Translations under genes and position numbers: made by a program
Shown here: in pieces, positions 35,444-44,902 of the stretch
Layout of the letters: every line of letters begins with the position of its first letter
How positions within the stretch are numbered: position 1 is the first letter of the stretch
Assembly (NCBI GenBank): GCA_004020645.1
Contig: SAQL01000003.1
Location: 1 to 64,000 of the forward strand
Length of the DNA stretch: 64,000 nucleotides
DNA from: Mesorhizobium sp.
Lineage (GTDB): Bacteria > Pseudomonadota > Alphaproteobacteria > Rhizobiales > Rhizobiaceae
Direction: 5' to 3'
The notes under the pieces: generated by a model
Told to the model about the DNA's origin: nothing
Databases searched by the model: none
The model's input: the letters and a program-made list of their open reading frames with translations, nothing else

Positions 35444-35950
35444 ATGAGCGCGAAGGTTTTCGATTCCGACGCATCGCTCGACGAATGCCGCCTCATCATA
35501 AGGCGCTGCGGCGGCGATGTTGAGATGGCAGAGCTGCCTTGGGGCCTTCAGCCCAGCGAAATTGGAGGCAGGCCCTTCACCGTCGTGCGCGCTGAGGGCA
35601 GGACGTTTCCCAGTCACCGTTGCCTCGTTCCGGCATCCGAGTTCCGGCGCCGGAGCAGGGGCAAGGCCTATAGCTTCTCGCTCGCCGACGGTGACTGGTT
35701 CTATTTCGCTGGAGTCTGGCGCCCGGCGACACGGGACTGGCCTGAGGCTTATGCCATCCTGACGATCGAGGCGAACGACGACGTGGCGCCCTTCCACGAC
35801 CGGCAGATGGCGGTGCTGCGGCGCGATCAGCGAATGGCTTGGCTCGACCGGACCTGCTTGGAGGAAGAGCTGCTTCGGCCGTTGCCTGCCGGCACGTTCG
35901 TGGTTTCGCAGCCGCGCAAAGCATCTGCACAGGCGGCGCTCGCATTTTGA
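35444..35950 (+). CDS. SRAP-domain protein lacking the catalytic N-terminal Cys
   Basis: The 168-residue protein matches SRAP from WGLQP onward, with the conserved HRCLVPASEF (Glu) and APFHDRQM (His). It starts MSAKVF, so the Cys2 needed for crosslinking to abasic sites is absent and the N-terminal strand differs. It may bind DNA without the classical covalent chemistry. The ATG at 35444 follows the SOS box closely. No upstream in-frame start gives an MCG-type beginning. It is divergent from the Cys-containing SRAP gene. Confidence 0.85.
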   Translation: MSAKVFDSDASLDECRLIIRRCGGDVEMAELPWGLQPSEIGGRPFTVVRAEGRTFPSHRCLVPASEFRRRSRGKAYSFSLADGDWFYFAGVWRPATRDWPEAYAILTIEANDDVAPFHDRQMAVLRRDQRMAWLDRTCLEEELLRPLPAGTFVVSQPRKASAQAALAF

Positions 35951-36154
35951 ACCAAAACCCGAACTTAGTGATTGGCGTCGCCCTGCGGGCCGGGCTGTTG
36001 GCGGAGCTGAAGCCCCAAAGGGGTCTTCACCCGTTCGGGCAGCCATCCCTTCTATAATCGGACCCTGGACGTCAAGGCGCTCGCGTTGCAAAAGGCGACC
36101 GCAAAACTGTCGTGTGTTTTGGGAATTTTGCAAAAGCCTGACGGGAGTTAAGTT

Positions 36155-36628
36155 ATGGCCCTTACGCAAGATCAATTCTTCCAGGCCGTCGCCTCGCGCC
36201 AAATACCGCGAATAAGAGTAGCAGGTATCGTTGTGGACGATGGAAAGGTGCTCGTTCAAAAACCTGCTGACGATCCGTCTTCGTGTTACGCCTTTATCGG
36301 TGGCGAATATGAAGTAGGCGATACCTTTGAGACCCGGCTTCGTAAGGAGTTTGAGGAAGAGACAAATGCCCACGTTGTAGCCGCTCGGTATCTTTTCTGC
36401 GTCGAAAATCATTTCCGCTATAAAGGCCATGTCGTTCAGCAGGCGGAGCACTTTTTCTTAGTGTCGCTGGATCGACATGATGTCGTCAGCCATGAGGCCC
36501 ACCTAAAACAGCACTGGTTGCCGCTTGCTGATTTGCCAAATGTTGATCTTCGCCCCTTCGTCGTGCGGGACGCCGTAGCTTCGGGCAGCTATCTGACCGA
36601 TCGGCACTTGATCCAACTACCGGACTAG
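36155..36628 (+). CDS. Nudix hydrolase
   Basis: The 157-residue protein has a Nudix box GEYEVGDTFETRLRKEFEEE (about residues 48-67), which matches Gx5Ex7REUxEE with Asp for the first Glu and Lys for Arg. Such enzymes cleave nucleoside diphosphates linked to other groups, for example damaged nucleotides. Base composition is clearly lower in GC than the neighbours, which suggests separate transfer. It starts after GGGAG-TTAAGTT. Substrate unknown. Confidence 0.85.
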   Translation: MALTQDQFFQAVASRQIPRIRVAGIVVDDGKVLVQKPADDPSSCYAFIGGEYEVGDTFETRLRKEFEEETNAHVVAARYLFCVENHFRYKGHVVQQAEHFFLVSLDRHDVVSHEAHLKQHWLPLADLPNVDLRPFVVRDAVASGSYLTDRHLIQLPD

Positions 36629-36880
36629 TTTCGCAAAAGTCGAGGCTGTGCGACAGACGTTTGCACCACGTGCAACACTGCCGAATGACACCGTACCTCC
36701 GCAATGAATTCCAGGCAGCCGCGCTTGCGCGCGACCGTGCTCTATCTCCGGCCGCAAGACGGCCTTCGACCGAACCCGCCTCAGCGGTTTCGGCCCGTGC
36801 GGGTCACGATCACTCTGCCGGCCAGTCCGCATCACGCTTCTGACGCGCCCTGGGGCTGTCGTGCGAAGAGGGAGGGGTCC

Positions 36881-37147
36881 ATGTTTACCGCGATCCGGGT
36901 CGAACACAGACGGGCGATCCGGCGGCGTTGGCAAGCCGACGCCCGTAGGCTCATCTTGGCCGAAGAGGTCAACGCCTATTACGAGGCACAGCGCCGTGCG
37001 GCCCGAGCGCGCCTGCAAGGTGACGCGGGCGAGTTCTATCACTGGGCCAAGGTCGCCGCCGAGGTCGGCCGGATCGCGCCGCAGGCGGCGATGGATACCG
37101 ACGCGGTGCGCGCGATCCTGGCTGAGGAAGAGCGCCGCGGTACCTGA
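36881..37147 (+). CDS. Small hypothetical protein of the plasmid backbone
   Basis: The protein has 88 residues, is basic at the start (MFTAIRVEHRRAIRRRWQAD) and then helical with many Ala, Glu and Arg. GGGAGGGG precedes the ATG. The frame is open upstream to 36704 but without protein-like composition. It is the first gene of the block that runs to the HU gene. No family was recognised with confidence. Confidence 0.6.
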   Translation: MFTAIRVEHRRAIRRRWQADARRLILAEEVNAYYEAQRRAARARLQGDAGEFYHWAKVAAEVGRIAPQAAMDTDAVRAILAEEERRGT

Positions 37148-37317
37148 TGGAGGTGGTGTTGCCGCTTGCGCGCTGCGGCCGGCAAGGGAAGCTGCGCCGC
37201 GGCCTGCAGTTCCGGAAACCCGGCACTATCGCCGGGTTGCCGGCCGCGCCCTTGCCCGCCTTGCTCTTCGCGGCATCCGGTTTCATGCCCCATAAGCTTG
37301 GGGCGGGAATCGGATAG
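37147..37317 (+). CDS. Possible small ORF overlapping the preceding stop
   Basis: The 56-codon frame starts at an ATG that overlaps the upstream stop as TGATG, preceded by GGTACC rather than a clear ribosome binding site. The product (MEVVLPLARCGRQGKL...) has a Pro/Ala-rich C-terminal part. A strong hairpin (AACCCGGC/GCCGGGTT, 37217-37238) lies within it. It could equally be the non-coding leader of the toprim gene. Confidence 0.25.
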   Translation: MEVVLPLARCGRQGKLRRGLQFRKPGTIAGLPAAPLPALLFAASGFMPHKLGAGIG

Positions 37318-37349
37318 GAAGGAGCGCGTCAGGGCACGTGCAGGCGAAT

Positions 37350-38303
37350 ATGGAAAAAGCAGAACTGGAAGAGCTGAAGGACGGGGTGTCGTGCGCCGCG
37401 GTGCTTGAGCGCGCGGGTTTCGGCCTCGATGTCAAAGAGAGCACGCGCAATGCGATGAAGTATCGCCGCGACGCGGCGATCATAATCGTCATCCATGCCG
37501 GCAAGGGCTGGTTCGATCCGCTCTCTGACGGCAAGGGCGACGTCATTCGCCTCGTCGAGCATCTCGAGGGCGTGTCCTTTGTCGAGGCGATGAATGCGGT
37601 GGCCAGCCTTGTGGGCTTCGTCCCCGCCGAGCCAGCCTGGGAGCGCCGATCGCGGGACCGACAGCCCGATCTCTCCATCACCGAACGCTGGGAAGCGCGG
37701 CGCAAGCCGTGGCGAGGATCGTCAACCTGGCGCTATCTCACCGATGCTCGCCGCCTTCCCGAACGCATTGTCCGCGTCGCGATCGGTGCTAACGTCCTGC
37801 GCGAAGGTCCACATGGCAGCATGTGGGCGGCGCATATCGATGCCGGCGACGCCGTCACCGGATGGGAGGAGCGCGGCCCGGACTGGCGCGGCTTTGCCAC
37901 CGGCGGCGCCAAGGTGCTGTTCCGACTCGGCAATCCCGAAGCGCTTCGCCTCTGTGTGACCGAGGCGGCGATCGACGCCATGAGCCTCGGCGCGCTTGAG
38001 GGCCTTCGCGCAGACACCCTCTATCTCAGCACCGGTGGCGGCTGGTCGCCGGCGACCAACGCGGCGATCCGCGCCCTCGCCATCAGACCCGAAACCGAGC
38101 TCGTCGCGGCCACCGACAACAATGTGCAGGGCGACATCTATGCCTATCGCCTTCTCGCCCTGGCCGAGGAGGTCGGATGCGGCGCCGAGCGACTGCGCCC
38201 CATTGCGAGTGACTGGAACGTCGATCTGAAAGTGAGGGCGGAAGCAAGAGGAATGGAGGAAGGAGGCCGACTGCCGCATGCCCGCCGGGCGCGTCAAGGG
38301 TGA
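37350..38303 (+). CDS. DUF3991/toprim domain protein (primase-like)
   Basis: The 317-residue protein has an N-terminal DUF3991-like region (residues about 20-90, with VIRLVEHLEGVSFVEAMN) and a toprim domain in the second half. In the latter LCVTEAAIDAMSL supplies the toprim Glu and VAATDNNVQGD the Asp-containing motif (D-N-N instead of DxD). Such proteins are common on conjugative plasmids and ICEs and are related to primases and to the replication of incoming DNA. The ATG at 37350 was chosen; a GTG at 37338 is possible. A large inverted repeat overlaps its last codons. Confidence 0.8.
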   Translation: MEKAELEELKDGVSCAAVLERAGFGLDVKESTRNAMKYRRDAAIIIVIHAGKGWFDPLSDGKGDVIRLVEHLEGVSFVEAMNAVASLVGFVPAEPAWERRSRDRQPDLSITERWEARRKPWRGSSTWRYLTDARRLPERIVRVAIGANVLREGPHGSMWAAHIDAGDAVTGWEERGPDWRGFATGGAKVLFRLGNPEALRLCVTEAAIDAMSLGALEGLRADTLYLSTGGGWSPATNAAIRALAIRPETELVAATDNNVQGDIYAYRLLALAEEVGCGAERLRPIASDWNVDLKVRAEARGMEEGGRLPHARRARQG

Positions 38304-38339
38304 AGCTCCGCCCGGCTGCGCCGGCCCTTGACCCGCCCG
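38286..38339. repeat. Large inverted repeat at the end of the toprim gene
   Basis: The arms CGGGCGCGTCAAGGG (38286-38300) and CCCTTGACCCGCCCG (38325-38339) pair over 15 positions with a single mismatch. A GC-rich 24-base loop lies between. No U tract follows, so it is not a classical terminator. It begins inside the toprim coding sequence and ends in the leader of the next gene. Confidence 0.7.
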
Positions 38340-38443
38340 GGCGGAGAGGCGGCCGCGGGGGAGGGGTCCGGAAGGGCTGAAGATGATGGTGATCCGCGAG
38401 GGATGAACCGCGCTCCGGCCCGCAAGTGGCCAGGAGCCTCCCC

Positions 38444-39046
38444 ATGACCCTCCAATCCTCCATCCGCAAGATCTACTTCGGTGTCGCCGATCAGCGGCAG
38501 ATGTTCCGTCTGTTCGACCGCCATGCCCAGCGGCCCGATCGTTGGCAGAACGACGACAGCGCCCTGTTCGCCGGAGAGTGGTTCGAGATCGCACGCGCCG
38601 AGCACGACTACATGCTCGACATCCTGCCGCCGCTCTGGATGCGCGGGGAAATGTTCGCGCTCGGCGAGTTCCTCACCGACAGCATCACCAGTGTCTTCTA
38701 CACGCTGCGCATCGACGGCAAGACCCGTTACTTCCACGCCTATTGCGACCTGGCACAGCCGCGTTCCCCGGTCGGGATGCGCGACGCCATCGTCGAGCGC
38801 GAGTCCTGGCCGGTGAAGGGCATGACGCATCACGAACGCCTGGAGCATGTCTGGAGCGCCACGCACGACGAATATCGTGGCTATGCCGGGGACCGGTTCT
38901 TAGCCCAGCATCGCGGCAAACGGACCATCCTTGTCTATGGCCTGGGGCGGACCGAGCTCAAGCTACTCGACGATCTCACCGAGGAAGAAATCGCGGCCAA
39001 GCTGCCGGTGCATTTGCGGCACCTCCCCATTCGCGTAGCGGCGTGA
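38444..39046 (+). CDS. Conserved plasmid protein, DUF1419-like
   Basis: The protein has 200 residues. The core VADQRQMFRLFDRHAQRPDRW followed by GEWFEIARAEHDYMLDILPP resembles the DUF1419 family of rhizobial plasmids, with a C-terminal extension. No catalytic motif is visible. AGGAG lies 7 bases before the ATG at 38444 and is followed by its own complement CTCC. It forms a likely operon with the next two genes. Confidence 0.7.
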   Translation: MTLQSSIRKIYFGVADQRQMFRLFDRHAQRPDRWQNDDSALFAGEWFEIARAEHDYMLDILPPLWMRGEMFALGEFLTDSITSVFYTLRIDGKTRYFHAYCDLAQPRSPVGMRDAIVERESWPVKGMTHHERLEHVWSATHDEYRGYAGDRFLAQHRGKRTILVYGLGRTELKLLDDLTEEEIAAKLPVHLRHLPIRVAA

Positions 39047-39056
39047 GGTGTGGGCG

Positions 39057-39455
39057 ATGTTCACATTTCCCATTCTCGCCGTCCGCAAGGTCGTCGATCG
39101 CGGCATTGCCGATGCTGCCGCCAATGGCGGCTTTCGCAATCCCTATTACGGCACCCGCCCCGGCGAGGGCGAGAAGCCCGGCCTCTGGCTGGTCGGCGAC
39201 GAAGGCGTCTACATCATGTCCAACGGCAAACTGGCCGAAGGATCGCGCGCCCTCGTTGTCTATGCCGAGCAATGCCATCCCAAGGGCGATATCGACTGGT
39301 GGGACTATAAGCGCCGCCACTTCGGCGCCGATGACGGTATCGAGTTTATCGAGGCCGAGCGGTTGATCCCGCTCTTCGACCGCAACATGCGGGCCACCCA
39401 CCTCAATGTGCAGCTCACCGAGACCGAAATCGCGCTCTCGCTGATCACCCGCTGA
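39057..39455 (+). CDS. Conserved plasmid protein, DUF3085-like
   Basis: The 132-residue protein contains GLWLVGDEGVYIMSNGKLAE and VVYAEQCHP, as in the DUF3085 family of alphaproteobacterial plasmids. It has no recognisable active site. The ATG at 39057 lies 11 bases after the previous stop; a GTG at 39048 is an alternative. The next gene, the giant methylase-helicase, follows after 85 bases. Confidence 0.7.
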   Translation: MFTFPILAVRKVVDRGIADAAANGGFRNPYYGTRPGEGEKPGLWLVGDEGVYIMSNGKLAEGSRALVVYAEQCHPKGDIDWWDYKRRHFGADDGIEFIEAERLIPLFDRNMRATHLNVQLTETEIALSLITR

Positions 39456-39540
39456 CTTTTTCAAACCCGCGACGCCGATCGCCCGGCCGGACCTGTTCGG
39501 CCGGCGGTTCGCGCACGCCTTCACTTATGGAGACTTTCCA

Positions 39541-42500
39541 ATGTCCAATGAGGATCCCTTCACCCTCGACCTGTTCGGCAATACCGCGCTTTCGTCCGGC
39601 CTCGGTCTCGGCGTCACCGCCTTCGGCAGCGATTTCGGAGCCGAGGATCCTGTGGATCAACGGCCTTCACCCCCGGCCGCGCCGGTCCCTCACGCAAAGC
39701 CCGTCCCGCAGCTCGCCGGACACGGGCGAGTCAATACAGCCCCGGCTCGCGGCCAGAGCTTCTTTCTCGAAGGCGATCGCGGCCTGGCAAAGGGCTGGAA
39801 GCAGCGCGCCCGCGACAATCTCGCCGCCATTCGGCTCGCCGCGGAAATTGAGGCCGAGGACCGGCCGGCGACGACCGAGGAACAGGCGCGGCTCATTCGC
39901 TTCACCGGCTTCGGGGCCTCGGACCTCGCCAATGCCGTGTTCCGGCGTCCGGGCGAAACCGCTTTTCGGGACGGCTGGGACGAGATCGGCGCCGAGCTCG
40001 AAAATGCGGTGTCCGGCCAGGACTATGCCTCGCTGGCGCGCTGCACGCAGTACGCCCATTTCACGCCGGAGTTCATCGTCCGGTCGATGTGGTCCGGCCT
40101 GCGGCGGCTCGGCTGGCGTGGCGGCAGGGTGCTCGAACCCGGCATCGGCACTGGCCTGTTCCCCGCGCTGATGCCGGCGGAATTGCGCGACCGGGTGCAT
40201 GTCACCGGCGTCGAGATCGATCCGGTGACCGTCCGGATCGCTCGCCTGCTGCAGCCGCGGGCGCGCATCATCAATGCCGACTTCGCCCGCGCCGATCTGC
40301 CGGCCCACTTCGACCTCGCTATCGGCAACCCGCCCTTTTCCGATCGCACCGTCCGCTCGGACCGCGCCTATCGCTCGATGGGGCTGCGTCTGCACGACTA
40401 CTTCATTGCTCGTTCGATCGACCTTCTGAAGCCGGGCGGCCTCGCGGCCTTCGTGTCGAGCGCGGGCACGATGGACAAGGCGGATTGTTCGGCTCGCGAG
40501 CATATCGCGAAGTTCGCCGATCTCGTCGCCGCAATCCGCTTGCCCCAGGGCAGCTTCCAGGCCGATGCCGGTACCGATGTGGTGGTCGACATCCTTTTCT
40601 TCCGGAAGCGCAAGCCGGGAGAGGCCGCGGGCGACATTACCTGGCTCGACACCGACGAGGTCCGCCCTGCGGATAGCGATGAGATTGCGATCCGCGTGAA
40701 CCGCTGGTTCGCCGGGCATCCCGATTTTGTGCTCGGCGCGCATGCCGTCACGTCGGGTCCTTTCGGCGAGGCCTACACCTGCCTGCCGCATCCGGGCGTT
40801 GATCTCGCGGAGGCGCTCCCTGCGGCGATCTCCCGTCTCCCGGAAGCCATCTATGACGGCGAGCCCGAGGCAATCGACCGCGACGGCGACGACATCGACG
40901 GGGCAGGGGAGTCGCTTCCCAACGCTCCCGCGATCCGTGAGGGCGGCTACTTCATCGCGTCGAATACGGCGCTGATGCAGATGGTCGACGGGGGTCCGGT
41001 GACTCTTCCCCTGCGCAAGGGGCGCAGCGCCGACGGCGTGCCCGACAAGCATGCGCGCATTATCCGTAAGCTGATCCCGATCCGCGATGCGGTGCGCGAA
41101 GTTCTCAAGGCCCAGGAGCTCGACCGGCCCTGGAAGCCGGCGCAGATCAAGCTGCGCATCGCCTGGTCGACCTTCGTGCGCGCCTTCGGGCCGATCAACA
41201 CCACGGTCGTCTCCACCAGCGAGGATCCCGAGACCGGTGAGGTGCGCGAGACGCATCGCCGTCCGAACCTGCAACCGTTTCTCGACGATCCCGATTGCTG
41301 GCTGGTCGCCTCGATCGAGGACTACGACCTCGAGACCGACACGGCCCGGCCCGGTCCGATCTTCACCGAACGGGTGATCGCGCCACCCTCGGCGCCCATC
41401 ATCACCTCGGCCGCCGATGCCTTGGCCGTGGTGCTGAACGAACGCGGCCATGTGGACATCGATCACATTGCCGAATTGCTGCATGCCGACGCGGATGCCG
41501 TCATTGCCGAGTTGGGCGACGCCATCTTCTTCGATCCCAAAACGGGATCATGGCAGACCTCCGATGCCTATCTCTCGGGCCAGGTCCGCGACAAGCTCAA
41601 GGCGGCCGAGGCGGCTGCCGCTCTCGATCCCGTCTTCGAGCGCAATGTCCGGGCGCTCGTCGAGGTCCAGCCCGCCGACCTTGGCCCTTCCGATATCACC
41701 GCGCGTCTCGGCGCACCCTGGATTCCCGCCGCCGATGTCGTCGCTTTCGTCAAGGAGACGATGGGCGCCGAGATCCGCATCCACCATATGCCCGAGCTCG
41801 CCTCATGGACGGTCGAGGCGCGACAACTCGGTTATATGGCGGCCGGAACCTCGGAATGGGGCACCGACCGCCGCCATGCCGGCGAACTGATCGCCGACGC
41901 GCTCAATAGTCGCCTGCCGCAGATCTTCGACGTCATCAAGGAGGGCGACAGCGAGAAGCGCGTCCTCAATGTCGTCGATACCGAGGCGGCCAAGGAGAAG
42001 CTCACCAAGATCAAGACGGCGTTCAGGACGTGGATCTGGTCCGATCCCGACCGCACCGACCGGCTGGCGCGAGTCTACAATGACCGGTTCAACAATATCG
42101 CGCCCCGGCATTTCAACGGGGACCATCTCAACCTTCCGGGCGCCTCTGGCGCCCTTTCTCTTTATCGGCACCAGAAACGCGGCATCTGGCGCATCATCGC
42201 GGCCGGCGCGACCTACCTCGCCCATGCAGTGGGCGCCGGCAAGACCATGACCATGGCCGCCGCCGTCATGGAGCAGAAGCGGCTCGGCCTGATCGCCAAA
42301 GCCATGCTCGTCGTGCCCGGACATTGCCTGGCGCAGGCGGCGCGCGAGTTCCTCGCGCTCTATCCGACCGCTCGTATTCTTGTCGCCGACGAGACAAATT
42401 TCACCAAGGACAAGCGGCATCGGTTCCTCAGCCGTGCCGCAACGGCGAATTGGGACGCGATCATCATCACCCATTCCGCCTTCCGCTTCATCAGCGTGCC

Positions 42501-44652
42501 GTCCGCCTTCGAGCAGCAGATGATCCAGGACGAGCTGGAGCTCTACGAGACGCTGCTGACCAAGGTCGAGAGCGGCGATCGCGTCTCGCGCAAGCGGCTC
42601 GAGCGGTTGAAGGAGGGCCTCAAGGAGCGCCTGGAGTCGCTGGCCACCCGCAAGGACGACCTGCTGACGATCTCCGAAATTGGTGTCGACCAGATCATCG
42701 TCGACGAGGCGCAGGAGTTCCGCAAGCTCAGCTTCGCAACCAATATGTCGACATTGAAGGGCATCGACCCGAACGGCTCGCAACGCGCCTGGGACCTCTA
42801 TGTGAAGTCCCGCTTCGTCGAGACGAAGAATCCCGGCCGGGCGCTCGTGCTCGCCTCCGGCACGCCGATCACCAACACCCTGGGCGAGATGTTCTCGATG
42901 CAGCGCTATCTCGGCTACGCGGCGCTACTGGAGCGTGGGCTGCACGAGTTCGATGCCTGGGCCTCGACCTTCGGCGACGTCACCACCGAGCTCGAACTGC
43001 AGCCCAACGGCAAGTACAGGCCGGTGACGCGCTTCGCCACCTTCGTCAACGTCCCCGAGCTGATCGCCATGTTCCGCTCCTTCGCGGATGTGGTGATGCC
43101 CGAGAACTTGCGCGAATACGTGAAGGTGCCGGCGCTCTCGACCGGTACGCGACAGATCAGGACCTCGAAGCCGTCAGCCGCCTTCAAGCGCTACCAGGTC
43201 CTGCTCGATGCCCGGATCAAGGCGATCGAACAACGCGAAGGGCCACCCGAGCCGGGCGACGACATTCTGCTGTCGGTCATCACAGATGGCCGCCACGCGG
43301 CGATCGACCTGCGCCTGGTCGATGCCGACAATCACAATGAGGCGGACAACAAACTCAACGACCTTGTTTCCAATGCCTTCCGCATCTGGCAGGAAACCGC
43401 CAGCAACGACTATATCCGCCCCAACGGCAAGCCCTTCGAGCTATCCGGCGCCGCGCAGATGATCTTCTCCGACCTCGGCACCATCTCGGTCGAAAAGACC
43501 CGTGGCTTCTCTGCCTATCGCTGGATCAGAGACGAACTGATCCGCATGGGCGTGCCGGCATCCGAGATCGCCTTCATGCAGGATTTCAAGAAGTCCGAGG
43601 CCAAGCAGCGTCTGTTCGGTGACGTGCGAGCCGGCAAGGTCCGTTTTCTGATCGGCTCGTCCGACACCATGGGCACCGGCGTCAATGCACAGCTCCGCCT
43701 CAAGGCGCTGCACCATCTCGACGTGCCTTGGCTGCCCTCGCAGATCGAGCAGCGCGAGGGTCGCATCCTTCGCCAGGGCAACCAGCATGATGTCGTCGAC
43801 ATCTTCGCTTACGCCACGGAAGGCTCCATGGACGCCCAGATGTGGCAGAACAATGAGCGTAAGGCCCGCTTCATCGCCGCCGCGTTGTCGGGCGACACGT
43901 CGGTTCGCCGGCTCGAGGACCTCGGCGAGGGCCAGGCCAACCAGTTCGCCATGGCCAAGGCTATTGCTTCGGGCGATCCGCGGCTGATGCAAAAGGCGGG
44001 TCTTGAAGCCGACATCGCCCGGCTCGAGCGGCTACGGTCCGCGCATCAGGACGACCAGTTCGCCATCCGCCGGCAGATCCGCGATGCCGAGCGCGACATG
44101 GAGTACTCGACGCGCCGGATCGGCGAGATCGGCCAGGACCTCGCGCGCCTCGTTCCCACCACGGGCGAGGCCTTCCGCATGCGCGTCGGCGAAGAGGTGT
44201 TCAATGAGCGCAAGCTCGCCGGACGGGCGCTGATGAAGGAGATTCTGACCCTCGTGCAGCTTCAGCACGAAGACGAGACCGTCATCGCCTCAGTCGGCGG
44301 ATTCGAGCTCGCATATTCCGGCCAGCGCTTCGGCAAGGACGGCTATCACTACGCCACCATGCTGGTGCGCACGGGAGCCGAGACGGAAATCGAACTGCCC
44401 GTCACCACGACGCCGCTCGGTGCGATCGCGAAGCTCGAACACGTTCTGTCCAACCTGGATGAAGAACAGGAGCGCACCCGTCATCGACTTGCGGAGGCTG
44501 AACGTCGGCTTGCCGCCTATCGCTCCCGCGAGGGCGGAGCCTTTGCCTTCTCGGATGAACTCGCGGCCAAGCGCCGGCAGCTGGCCGAAATCGAGACGTC
44601 GCTGGCACAGGATATCGACGGGGTGAGGCCGGAAGAGGCAAGGGCGGCCTGA
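39541..44652 (+). CDS. Giant fusion of N6-adenine methylase and SF2 helicase
   Basis: The protein has 1703 residues. An N-terminal SAM-dependent methylase has motif I VLEPGIGTGLFPAL (about 196-209) and catalytic NPPF (about 263-266). A long middle region follows, then a superfamily 2 helicase with Walker A HAVGAGKTMTMA (about 894-905), Walker B VDEAQEF (about 1053-1059) and motifs V-VI GTGVNAQL to QREGRILRQGNQ (about 1378-1412). The C terminus (about 1480-1700) is coiled-coil rich. This Strawberry-notch-like layout is found on conjugative elements of alphaproteobacteria. It may methylate and remodel incoming or replicating DNA, protecting it from restriction. It could also be a restriction-like system, but no nuclease motif was seen. 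Confidence 0.85.
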   Translation: MSNEDPFTLDLFGNTALSSGLGLGVTAFGSDFGAEDPVDQRPSPPAAPVPHAKPVPQLAGHGRVNTAPARGQSFFLEGDRGLAKGWKQRARDNLAAIRLAAEIEAEDRPATTEEQARLIRFTGFGASDLANAVFRRPGETAFRDGWDEIGAELENAVSGQDYASLARCTQYAHFTPEFIVRSMWSGLRRLGWRGGRVLEPGIGTGLFPALMPAELRDRVHVTGVEIDPVTVRIARLLQPRARIINADFARADLPAHFDLAIGNPPFSDRTVRSDRAYRSMGLRLHDYFIARSIDLLKPGGLAAFVSSAGTMDKADCSAREHIAKFADLVAAIRLPQGSFQADAGTDVVVDILFFRKRKPGEAAGDITWLDTDEVRPADSDEIAIRVNRWFAGHPDFVLGAHAVTSGPFGEAYTCLPHPGVDLAEALPAAISRLPEAIYDGEPEAIDRDGDDIDGAGESLPNAPAIREGGYFIASNTALMQMVDGGPVTLPLRKGRSADGVPDKHARIIRKLIPIRDAVREVLKAQELDRPWKPAQIKLRIAWSTFVRAFGPINTTVVSTSEDPETGEVRETHRRPNLQPFLDDPDCWLVASIEDYDLETDTARPGPIFTERVIAPPSAPIITSAADALAVVLNERGHVDIDHIAELLHADADAVIAELGDAIFFDPKTGSWQTSDAYLSGQVRDKLKAAEAAAALDPVFERNVRALVEVQPADLGPSDITARLGAPWIPAADVVAFVKETMGAEIRIHHMPELASWTVEARQLGYMAAGTSEWGTDRRHAGELIADALNSRLPQIFDVIKEGDSEKRVLNVVDTEAAKEKLTKIKTAFRTWIWSDPDRTDRLARVYNDRFNNIAPRHFNGDHLNLPGASGALSLYRHQKRGIWRIIAAGATYLAHAVGAGKTMTMAAAVMEQKRLGLIAKAMLVVPGHCLAQAAREFLALYPTARILVADETNFTKDKRHRFLSRAATANWDAIIITHSAFRFISVPSAFEQQMIQDELELYETLLTKVESGDRVSRKRLERLKEGLKERLESLATRKDDLLTISEIGVDQIIVDEAQEFRKLSFATNMSTLKGIDPNGSQRAWDLYVKSRFVETKNPGRALVLASGTPITNTLGEMFSMQRYLGYAALLERGLHEFDAWASTFGDVTTELELQPNGKYRPVTRFATFVNVPELIAMFRSFADVVMPENLREYVKVPALSTGTRQIRTSKPSAAFKRYQVLLDARIKAIEQREGPPEPGDDILLSVITDGRHAAIDLRLVDADNHNEADNKLNDLVSNAFRIWQETASNDYIRPNGKPFELSGAAQMIFSDLGTISVEKTRGFSAYRWIRDELIRMGVPASEIAFMQDFKKSEAKQRLFGDVRAGKVRFLIGSSDTMGTGVNAQLRLKALHHLDVPWLPSQIEQREGRILRQGNQHDVVDIFAYATEGSMDAQMWQNNERKARFIAAALSGDTSVRRLEDLGEGQANQFAMAKAIASGDPRLMQKAGLEADIARLERLRSAHQDDQFAIRRQIRDAERDMEYSTRRIGEIGQDLARLVPTTGEAFRMRVGEEVFNERKLAGRALMKEILTLVQLQHEDETVIASVGGFELAYSGQRFGKDGYHYATMLVRTGAETEIELPVTTTPLGAIAKLEHVLSNLDEEQERTRHRLAEAERRLAAYRSREGGAFAFSDELAAKRRQLAEIETSLAQDIDGVRPEEARAA

Positions 44653-44902
44653 AAGGACCAGGAAGAAGGAGAGGACTGCTCGCAGATCGGGCGATCCGCC
44701 GACGCTGACGCTCAATCGCCCCCGTCGCGATCCCGGCCCGTCATCCTGCGCAGGGCTGCAAGCCCCGCTTGGCCAGCCGGGCAGGAATGCTCGGGCGCAA
44801 TTGCACCGGCCCGCCCGCTCCGCGGGCCGGGGGATGTCTTCGGGAAGAAGACGGAAAAGGACCGGCGATGGGCCGCGTCCACAACCTCCAAGGAGCATTC
44901 CC

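Noticed and set aside
39667..41484. Minus-strand open frame of 605 codons
   Set aside because: It is antisense to the methylase-helicase gene, whose motifs fix the coding strand.
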